Assembly (NCBI GenBank): GCA_016282155.1
Contig: JAEEJY010000039.1
Location: 1-64,000 of the forward strand
DNA length: 64,000 nucleotides
Origin: Caryophanales bacterium
GTDB taxonomy: Bacteria; Bacillota_I; Bacilli_A; RF39; UBA660
Direction: 5' to 3'
This document shows, in pieces, positions 58,103 to 64,000 of this stretch (the stretch's first letter is position 1; each line of letters opens with the position of its first letter). Both the position numbers and the translations under genes were made by a program. A model generated the notes under the pieces. That model was not told where the DNA came from. It saw only the letters and a program-made list of their open reading frames with translations, and did no database searches.

Positions 58103-58111
58103 TGTTATTAT
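58103..58111 (+). promoter_or_regulatory. Extended -10 promoter for ftsW
   Basis: TGTTATTAT, 19 nt before the ATG. Confidence 0.5.
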
Positions 58112-58130
58112 ATATATGGTAGGTGATAGA

Positions 58131-59297
58131 ATGAAGAAAGTTTCTTTTAGACAAAAGTTAAAAGATATGGATAAACCTTTACTAATAGTAACAATAATTC
58201 TAATAGTAATAGGTTCTTTAAGCATTATTTCTGCTTCTTCTAGTGAAACTGTATCGCGATATCATTATTCTATCTTCCACTTTATTATAAGACATGTTAT
58301 GATGTTAGGACTTGGTGGTATAGGAGCACTCCTTATTTTTTCAGTACCATCAAAGATGTATCAACGTTTTTATATAATTGTTTGGAGTATTATTATAGCT
58401 ATACTAGCTTATTTACTTATTTATGGTATGTCAAAACGTGGTTCAATAAACTGGATTGAAATTAAAGGTATTAAATTTCAGCCTAGTGAACTTGCTAAAC
58501 CTGCTTTAATAATGACTCTTGCATGTTTATTTGAGCGTGCAGAAAAAACAAAAATGTTAAGTAATAATATGTTTGTTGGTTTCTGGATAATTGCTGGTTT
58601 ATTTATTCCGGGTATTGTATTTATGCAAGGAGATTTAGGAACAACCTTAATTTTAGGATCAATATCTTTATGTTTATTCTTATCTTATACAGGAATGCAG
58701 ATGAAAGAAAAACTTAAATACTTAGGTATTATCTTTATAAGTGGTGTTGCTATTTTAGGAATATTTGGAATGAGTAGAGGATATATTCTTACAAAAGAAC
58801 AGCAATCCCGTTTACTTAATTTCTTTAATCCTTGTGCAGATTATGATAATACAGGATATCAAACTTGTAATGCCTTTATTGCTTTTAATAATGGTGGTTT
58901 AACAGGTTTAGGAATAGGTAAAAGTAAACAAAAGTATTCTTATATACCGGAAGCTCATACCGATAGTATTTTCGCTATCATAGTTGAAGAAACAGGGTTA
59001 TTGATGGGAATATTTATAATAATTTTATATATGATAATGTTAAAAAGAATATACCGTATTTATTTAAATGCTAGTACGCTGCGTGGTAAATATATTACGT
59101 TTGGAACGATAGTTTATTTATCTTTACATTTATTATTAAATCTAGGAGGATTACTTGGTATTCTTCCACTTACTGGTGTACCATTACCACTTATTAGTTA
59201 TGGTGGATCATTTACAATATCTTTCTTAGCAACTTTGGCAATGGTTCAAGTAATTTGTGTAGAAAGTAAGAATCAAAAAATCAAAATTAGTGATTAA
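58131..59297 (+). CDS. ftsW: SEDS glycosyltransferase FtsW/RodA
   Basis: SEDS proteins polymerise lipid II into glycan strands. The 388-residue protein has about ten membrane helices and the family motifs KGIKFQPSELAK near 110, QGDLGTTLIL near 165, YIPEAHTDSIFAIIVEETG near 268 and GVPLPLISYGGSF near 350. FtsW (division) is favoured over RodA by PEAHTDSIFAIIVEE, but the two are hard to tell apart by eye. The ATG at 58131 follows TAGGTGATAG. comEA follows. Confidence 0.9.
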   Translation: MKKVSFRQKLKDMDKPLLIVTIILIVIGSLSIISASSSETVSRYHYSIFHFIIRHVMMLGLGGIGALLIFSVPSKMYQRFYIIVWSIIIAILAYLLIYGMSKRGSINWIEIKGIKFQPSELAKPALIMTLACLFERAEKTKMLSNNMFVGFWIIAGLFIPGIVFMQGDLGTTLILGSISLCLFLSYTGMQMKEKLKYLGIIFISGVAILGIFGMSRGYILTKEQQSRLLNFFNPCADYDNTGYQTCNAFIAFNNGGLTGLGIGKSKQKYSYIPEAHTDSIFAIIVEETGLLMGIFIIILYMIMLKRIYRIYLNASTLRGKYITFGTIVYLSLHLLLNLGGLLGILPLTGVPLPLISYGGSFTISFLATLAMVQVICVESKNQKIKISD

Positions 59298-59346
59298 AAA
59301 AGGAAATAAGACTTTTATAAAGTATATATATACTGAGGTGTTATAT

Positions 59347-59934
59347 ATGAAAAAAGTCTTATTTTATTTTGCTTTGATATTAAATGTTATATTTGTTATT
59401 TATAGTTTTATCCCTAAAAATACTAGTAAGTATATTAGTGTTGAAATAAAAGGATCTGTTAGTAGACCGAATGTGTATTTATTAAAAGAAGGAAGTACTG
59501 TAAATGATCTTATTCTAAAAGCTGGCAATTTAGAAGAAGAAGCTGATATTTCAATTACTAATCGAGCTAAAGAACTTAAAAATGGTGATGTAGTTATAAT
59601 CTATTCAAAAGAAGAAATAAAAGAAATGAGAGAGGGTAGTACTAGTGTAAAATATATTGATAAAGAATGTATTTGTCCTCGTATAACAAACAATAGTTGT
59701 TTAGAAAACGTTATAACTAATAAGGAAGAACTTCTTAAAAGAGGAAGAGTATCTTTAAATTCCGCTACACTTGAAGAACTTATGACACTCCCTGGTATTG
59801 GAGAATCTAAAGCTAAATTAATTATTGAATATCGTGATAAAAATAATGGTTTTAAAAGTATCTATGAAATAACTAATGTAAAAGGAATAGGAACAAGTAT
59901 TTATGAAAAAATTAAAGCTTATCTTATTCTTTAG
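59347..59934 (+). CDS. comEA: Competence DNA receptor ComEA
   Basis: ComEA binds double-stranded DNA outside the membrane during transformation. The 195-residue protein has an N-terminal membrane anchor (about 3-22), an SLBB domain (about 33-90, VEIKGSVSRPNVYLLKEGSTV) and two helix-hairpin-helix motifs (about 140-195: LMTLPGIGESKAKLIIEYR and NVKGIGTSIYEKI). The ATG at 59347 follows GAGGTG. Its end overlaps comEC by 32 nt. Confidence 0.93.
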   Translation: MKKVLFYFALILNVIFVIYSFIPKNTSKYISVEIKGSVSRPNVYLLKEGSTVNDLILKAGNLEEEADISITNRAKELKNGDVVIIYSKEEIKEMREGSTSVKYIDKECICPRITNNSCLENVITNKEELLKRGRVSLNSATLEELMTLPGIGESKAKLIIEYRDKNNGFKSIYEITNVKGIGTSIYEKIKAYLIL

Positions 59935-61861
59935 TTTAATAATTAGTTTTATTTACCATTTTAATTATAAAAGTATTTATCAAGACAAAAAGATTATTAC
60001 TGGGACTGTTATAAGTGTTAAAGATAACTCTTTTATAATTAAAAATAAAGAAAAAATATTAGTTAAATATAATGACAATATTAATATTAAAATAGGTGAT
60101 ATTTTAAAAATAGAAGGGAATACTGAATTACCTAGTAAGAATACTATTTTTAATTTATTTAATTACCAAAAATATCTTTTGAGTAAAAAAATATATTACA
60201 TTTTTAATATAAAAAAGATAACTAAAATAAAAGAAAATAAAAATATAATCTATATCTTAAAAAATGGCGTAAATAAGAGATTAAATAAGCTTAATAATAG
60301 CTATTTAAATACATTAATAATAGGTGATAATATTTTGAATAAAGATGTTTATGATACCTATAAAATCAATGGTATAACTCATTTATTTAGTATAAGCGGG
60401 ATGCATATAGCTTTATTATCGGGAATCCTTCTATATCTACTAAATAAAATATTTAAAAGAAAGTATTTAAGCTATCTAATAACTATGTTTTTTCTTTTAA
60501 TATATATGCTTTTAGTAGGGACACCATCTGTTATCCGAAGTGTCTTAATGTTTAGTTTTATCTTTTTTAATCGCTCATTCAAACTAAATTTCAAGACTAA
60601 AGATATTCTTATAATTATATGTCTATTCCTTCTAATAATTAATCCATTTTATATTTATGATGTTGGTTTTTTATATAGTTTTATTATCAGCTATACACTT
60701 ATAAAATATAATTATTTATTTAAAGACAAAAAGTATATTAAAAAAATATTTTTAATATCTTTATTATCCTTACTTGCAAGTTTCCCTATAACAGTAAATA
60801 ATAATTTTGAAATTAATCTATTTTCTTTAATATCTAATATCTTTTTTGTACCATATATGTCATTAATAATATTTCCTTTAAGTATTATGACTTTTATTTT
60901 TAATAGTCTAAATCCTCTTTTAAATATTCTTATTAAGGTAATGGAATATATATCTTTTACATTTAATAAATTTAAAATAATTCTTGTTTTTCCTCATATG
61001 AATATCTATCTAATACTTATTTATTATTTAATTTTAATGTTTGCTTTAAAAAGAATAAATCTTAAGAGAATAGGTGTCTTTTTAGTATATTTAATATTCT
61101 TATATAATCTCCATTTATTTATGCATCCTAGCTATACGGTACTTGATGTAGGACAAGGAGATTCATCATTAATAGACTATAAAAATAATAGTATCTTAAT
61201 TGATACAGGAGGTAATAAAAACTATGACTTATCAAAAAATATAATCAGTTATTTAAAAAGTAGAGGCATTCATAAATTAAAATTTCTAATTCTTACGCAC
61301 GGTGATTTTGATCACGTAGGAAGTAGTCTTAATCTAATTAATAATTTTAAAATAGAGAATATTATTATGAATAGTTATGAAGATAATGATTTAGAAAAAG
61401 AAATAATTAGTCTTGCTAGAAAGAAGAATATTAAGATTTATAAATATTCAAAAAAGAAGATAAAAATTAAAGATATATATTTGTATTTTCTAAACGATTC
61501 AAATATTGAAGAAAATAATGATTCTTTAATTATATATACAAAGATAAAGAATAAAGGTATTTTACTTATGGGAGACGCTACTAAAGATGAAGAAAGAGAA
61601 TTAATAAAAGATTATGTATTAGATGTAGATATTCTTAAAGTAGGTCATCACGGTTCAAGAACTAGTACAAGTAAAGAATTTATAGACGTTATTAAACCAA
61701 GCTATAGTGTGATAAGTGTAGGTAAATATAATTACTATGGTCATCCAAATAAAGAAGTATTAAATAATCTAAAAAATTCAGAAATATTAAGAACGGATAA
61801 AAACGGAAGTATTCGTTTTATTTTTAAAAATAATTTACAGATAGAAATGTGTAAGCCATAG
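59903..61861 (+). CDS. comEC: Competence DNA channel ComEC
   Basis: ComEC carries single-stranded DNA across the membrane. The 652-residue protein has a short N-terminal OB-like domain, a competence domain with about eight to ten membrane helices (SISGMHIALLSG near 165) and a C-terminal metallo-beta-lactamase domain (about 410-650) with LTHGDFDHVG near 465, LMGDATKDEE near 553 and VGHHGSRTS near 574. Zn-ligand motifs are intact, so the domain could be an active nuclease. The start lies inside comEA (32-nt overlap). Confidence 0.94.
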   Translation: MKKLKLILFFSLIISFIYHFNYKSIYQDKKIITGTVISVKDNSFIIKNKEKILVKYNDNINIKIGDILKIEGNTELPSKNTIFNLFNYQKYLLSKKIYYIFNIKKITKIKENKNIIYILKNGVNKRLNKLNNSYLNTLIIGDNILNKDVYDTYKINGITHLFSISGMHIALLSGILLYLLNKIFKRKYLSYLITMFFLLIYMLLVGTPSVIRSVLMFSFIFFNRSFKLNFKTKDILIIICLFLLIINPFYIYDVGFLYSFIISYTLIKYNYLFKDKKYIKKIFLISLLSLLASFPITVNNNFEINLFSLISNIFFVPYMSLIIFPLSIMTFIFNSLNPLLNILIKVMEYISFTFNKFKIILVFPHMNIYLILIYYLILMFALKRINLKRIGVFLVYLIFLYNLHLFMHPSYTVLDVGQGDSSLIDYKNNSILIDTGGNKNYDLSKNIISYLKSRGIHKLKFLILTHGDFDHVGSSLNLINNFKIENIIMNSYEDNDLEKEIISLARKKNIKIYKYSKKKIKIKDIYLYFLNDSNIEENNDSLIIYTKIKNKGILLMGDATKDEERELIKDYVLDVDILKVGHHGSRTSTSKEFIDVIKPSYSVISVGKYNYYGHPNKEVLNNLKNSEILRTDKNGSIRFIFKNNLQIEMCKP

Positions 61862-62000
61862 AAGGAGGCAATATGAATTATTATATAGTCAAAGAAATTT
61901 AAGAAATATGAGACAATTCTATAAAGTTTCTCAAAAATGGCAGACACTGTCTGCCAAATTAAGTTGGAGTCATTATTGTGAAATTCTTTGGTTTGATGAT
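61862..62000 (+). pseudogene. Decayed DUF1016/YhcG remnant B
   Basis: Directly after comEC, GAAGGAGGCAAT and MNYY repeat the start of the DUF1016 remnant at 37.5 kb, then stop after nine residues. An internal part is deleted. From 61908 the frame encodes MRQFYKVSQKWQTLSAKLSW plus SHYC, matching the conserved end of the domain, and is broken again by a one-base insertion near 61980. A 17-nt hairpin sits at 61939-61955. No intact protein can be made. Confidence 0.8.
61939..61955 (+). repeat. Internal hairpin in DUF1016 remnant B
   Basis: GGCAGAC-ACT-GTCTGCC, a 7-bp stem and 3-nt loop at the same codon register as 37772-37788, but with four different, compensated base pairs. Confidence 0.9.
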
Positions 62001-62031
62001 AGAATAATAGCTCGAGAATATAAAATTATAT

Positions 62032-62040
62032 GATATAATT
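62032..62040 (+). promoter_or_regulatory. Extended -10 promoter for acyltransferase gene
   Basis: TGATATAAT, 14 nt before the ATG. The 21-base string from the -10 to the SD recurs before the gene at 63070. Confidence 0.6.
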
Positions 62041-62054
62041 AAATAGGTGATAGA

Positions 62055-63053
62055 ATGGAAACACGCAGATTAGAGATACTTCAAGTAATAAGAATTGCCG
62101 CAGCAATACTAATAATGGTTTTTCATTCAGGTATAGCTGGATATCATGGATTTTGTGGAGTTGAAATATTTAATATAATATGTGGATTTTTACTTATATA
62201 TTCAACTAGAAATAAAGATAAAACCAATAATTTTATAATTAAGAAAATTATTAGAATTGTCCCACTGTATTGGGTCTTAACATTATTTACATATGTTCTA
62301 CTATTAGTTAAACCTGACGCCTTTTTAATGAGTGAAGCAAATATTGTTTATTTATTTAAATCATTGTTCTTTATTCCATATAAAAACTCATTAGGATTTA
62401 ATGTCCCAATATTATCGGTTGGATGGTTTTTAAACTATGAGATGTTTTTTATAATTATTTTTTATATTGCAATGCGCATTAATCATAAACATCGTGGATT
62501 GATAGCTAGTTTAATAACATTATTCTTAATTATATTAGGATATGTATTTAATTTTAAATGTTATTTCTTTGAATATTATTTTAACCCTTATATTTTTGAA
62601 TACGTATTTGGAATAATGGCATATCATGTATATGATTATTTGAAAAACAAAAATATTAAATCTATATTCTTATACATAATCCTAATTATTTATTCTGTTT
62701 GTTTAGTAATTCCTACTTACGATGCATTTGACTATGGTAGATTAATATTAATAGCAGTACCAGCATTCTTTATTGTGATAAGTTCATTATTATTATTTAA
62801 AGATGCTAAATTTAATAAGAATATAGTTTATCTAGGCGGGGTAACTTTCTCTGTATATTTACTTGAATATTTTTCAACAGCAGCTTTTAAAGTTGTGGCT
62901 AATATTCTTAACCTAAATATAACTATGAAAATAATTTTATTTATTATAGTAGTAATTGGTACATTTATTTGTGCTATCCCGGTTGCTAAAATATTTGAAG
63001 ATAAACTTCCTAAGTTTTTAAAATCAAAATTTTTAAAAGAAAAAACGATATAA
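62055..63053 (+). CDS. Acyltransferase family 3 membrane protein
   Basis: The 332-residue protein has about ten membrane helices and the AT3 signs: RRLEILQVIRIAAAILIMVFH (first helix with the conserved His), GVEIFNIICGFLL near 36-48 and RIVPLYWVLTL near 68. AT3 proteins O-acylate sugars on the cell surface (capsule, peptidoglycan, teichoic acids). The substrate is unknown. SD AGGTGATAG. The stop TAA lies inside the -10 box of the next gene. Confidence 0.88.
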   Translation: METRRLEILQVIRIAAAILIMVFHSGIAGYHGFCGVEIFNIICGFLLIYSTRNKDKTNNFIIKKIIRIVPLYWVLTLFTYVLLLVKPDAFLMSEANIVYLFKSLFFIPYKNSLGFNVPILSVGWFLNYEMFFIIIFYIAMRINHKHRGLIASLITLFLIILGYVFNFKCYFFEYYFNPYIFEYVFGIMAYHVYDYLKNKNIKSIFLYIILIIYSVCLVIPTYDAFDYGRLILIAVPAFFIVISSLLLFKDAKFNKNIVYLGGVTFSVYLLEYFSTAAFKVVANILNLNITMKIILFIIVVIGTFICAIPVAKIFEDKLPKFLKSKFLKEKTI

Positions 63054-63054
63054 T
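63049..63054 (+). promoter_or_regulatory. -10 element for the gene at 63.07 kb
   Basis: TATAAT overlapping the acyltransferase stop codon, 15 nt before the ATG. Confidence 0.5.
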
Positions 63055-63069
63055 TAAATAGGTGATAAG

Positions 63070-63507
63070 ATGGATACATATATAATATTAGGAGCTGTTG
63101 GAGCTTTAATGGTTTATATTTTAATAAGAACACTTCTTAAGAATAGTTTTATTAGTAAAGAAGAGATGGAAGATAATGCTGTTCAGATAACTACTTTATC
63201 TAGTAGTGAATTATTTGATCTTAAAAATTTTTTGTTACCTCTTAATGATAACAAATATTTGACAGATGCTATTATGCCTAATGAAATTAGTAGTGAGGAT
63301 GATTTTCATAATGCATTTCGTGTTCTTGAAAAAGGGCGTATGCAAGCAATAACTAATAAGAATAAAGAACTTGAAATTTTAATTGCGAAACTTACTGTTC
63401 GTGACTATGTTAATTATCTAGCGGAGTATGCTAATTCTGATGAAAGATCTTTTTATAGGAGAAGCGTAGGTCTATTAAAAAAACAAAAAATTATTGAAAA
63501 AAAATAG
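63070..63507 (+). CDS. Membrane-anchored hypothetical protein, 145 residues
   Basis: One N-terminal membrane segment (about 5-23) is followed by a helical, charged cytoplasmic or external domain ending in a Lys-rich tail (RRSVGLLKKQKIIEKK). No family is recognised. SD AGGTGATAAG. It lies between the acyltransferase and a terminator. Confidence 0.65.
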   Translation: MDTYIILGAVGALMVYILIRTLLKNSFISKEEMEDNAVQITTLSSSELFDLKNFLLPLNDNKYLTDAIMPNEISSEDDFHNAFRVLEKGRMQAITNKNKELEILIAKLTVRDYVNYLAEYANSDERSFYRRSVGLLKKQKIIEKK

Positions 63508-63527
63508 AATTCTTAGAATTCTTTTTT
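63506..63527 (+). terminator. Terminator after the gene at 63.07 kb
   Basis: AGAATTC pairs with GAATTCT around TTA, then T residues. Confidence 0.85.
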
Positions 63528-63561
63528 ATTGTAAAGTGAAGTGTAATTTACCTAAGCAAGG

Positions 63562-63590
63562 TTGATATAAATCTCACAAATTGGTATAAT
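63562..63590 (+). promoter_or_regulatory. Promoter for the last gene
   Basis: TTGATA (63562-63567), a 17-nt spacer and TATAAT (63585-63590) with extended TGG. Confidence 0.75.
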
Positions 63591-63616
63591 GGAGATTGTA
63601 GATGGGAGTTATAAAT

Positions 63617-64000
63617 ATGAATGATAAAGATATTGAAAGATTATCATTAGATGACTTTGATGAAGATGATTTTATGCTTAATGATTCGCATAAAAGTACT
63701 GATTTAAGTGATATGTTCATCGAAGATAATACAACTACTTATGATACTATCGATTACGAAGAAGAATTAGCAAAACTTAGTATTCCTCCTCGTGAAGATA
63801 AAGAAGTAACTAAAACAAGAAGTGAAATAAGTGAAAGTAGAAAAGAAGAACCTAAAAAAGTAGAAAAGAAAGAAAAACCTATGAAAAAGAAGAAAGTTAA
63901 AACAAATAAAAAAGTTGTTAAAGATACAGCTTACTATATAAGATTTGGTTTTGTTGTAGCAAGTGCTGTATTTGTTCTAGGATGTTGTATTTTCTATGGA
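63617..64000 (+). CDS. Membrane protein with acidic N-terminus (cut by window end)
   Basis: The reading frame is open from ATG 63617 (SD GGGAG) to the window edge, 128 residues. It begins very acidic (LSLDDFDEDDFML), becomes Lys/Glu-rich (about 75-100, KKVEKKEKPMKKKK) and then enters a membrane segment near 108-128. The layout, a long charged cytoplasmic part before a transmembrane helix, occurs in cell-envelope and division proteins. The functional part lies beyond the window. Confidence 0.7.
   Translation, partial: MNDKDIERLSLDDFDEDDFMLNDSHKSTDLSDMFIEDNTTTYDTIDYEEELAKLSIPPREDKEVTKTRSEISESRKEEPKKVEKKEKPMKKKKVKTNKKVVKDTAYYIRFGFVVASAVFVLGCCIFYG

Overview
The window is chromosomal DNA from a very AT-rich, low-GC Gram-positive bacterium, most likely an uncultured gut lineage of Bacilli near the Mollicutes/Erysipelotrichia (RF39-like). 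This is inferred from gene content and order (relA-dtd-hisS-aspS-6S RNA-tcdA; rplU-prp-rpmA-obgE), strong Shine-Dalgarno sequences, T-box, SAM-I and L21 leaders, and compact intergenic regions. TGA is a stop (smc and the 12.6 kb gene end in TGA), so this is not the Mycoplasma code. murC, ftsW and a peptidoglycan deacetylase indicate a walled cell. Nearly every gene is on the + strand; the exceptions are pilB, a yigZ-like gene, def and a 26-residue microprotein.

Layout. 0-8.2 kb: end of relA, dtd, a T-box leader in front of a ClpX-like AAA+ protein, hisS, archaeal-type aspS, a pilin gene, 6S RNA, tcdA. 8.3-17.9 kb: a short-armed smc, three Nudix genes interleaved with two tRNA pairs, pgeF, cysS, truB. 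17.9-25.7 kb: type IV pilus/competence assembly core (PilC with an unusual N-terminal extension, prepilin peptidase, PilB) and two large minor pilins, one with a glycine-rich domain. 25.7-37.5 kb: PDZ-Lon protease, mutS, dxs, a polysaccharide deacetylase operon, lipoprotein, CDF transporter, uvrC. 37.4-38.7 kb: an insert bounded by 37-bp direct repeats that carries a broken DUF1016 (YhcG) gene and dinD. 38.7-42.5 kb: mutL, SAM-I riboswitch with a compact metK, L21 leader with rplU-prp-rpmA. 42.6-49.9 kb: accessory genes (kinase-like, GrpB, broken membrane protein) and an AMP-forming ligase next to a hybrid histidine kinase and an Hpt-receiver protein. 49.9-64 kb: aminopeptidase, obgE, murC, two more pilins, PfkB kinase, Smr protein, def, ftsW, comEA, comEC, a second DUF1016 remnant, an acyltransferase and two membrane proteins, the last cut by the window edge.

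How the parts fit. PilB, PilC, the prepilin peptidase and five prepilins form a pilus machine; with ComEA and ComEC they make most of a DNA-uptake apparatus. No PilT-type retraction ATPase is seen here. uvrC, mutS, mutL and dinD make the middle rich in DNA-repair functions. Control elements are unusually legible: most transcription units are separated by an intrinsic terminator followed within a few bases by an extended -10 promoter (TGnTATAAT) and a leader of 10-20 nt.

Most notable: (1) two DUF1016 remnants 24 kb apart keep a 17-nt hairpin at the same codon register with four compensated base-pair changes; (2) the dinD insert with 37-bp repeats at the 3' end of uvrC; (3) a T-box apparently captured by a ClpX-like gene; (4) a 266-residue MetK behind a SAM-I riboswitch; (5) the glycine-rich pilin; (6) the ligase-phosphorelay cassette.
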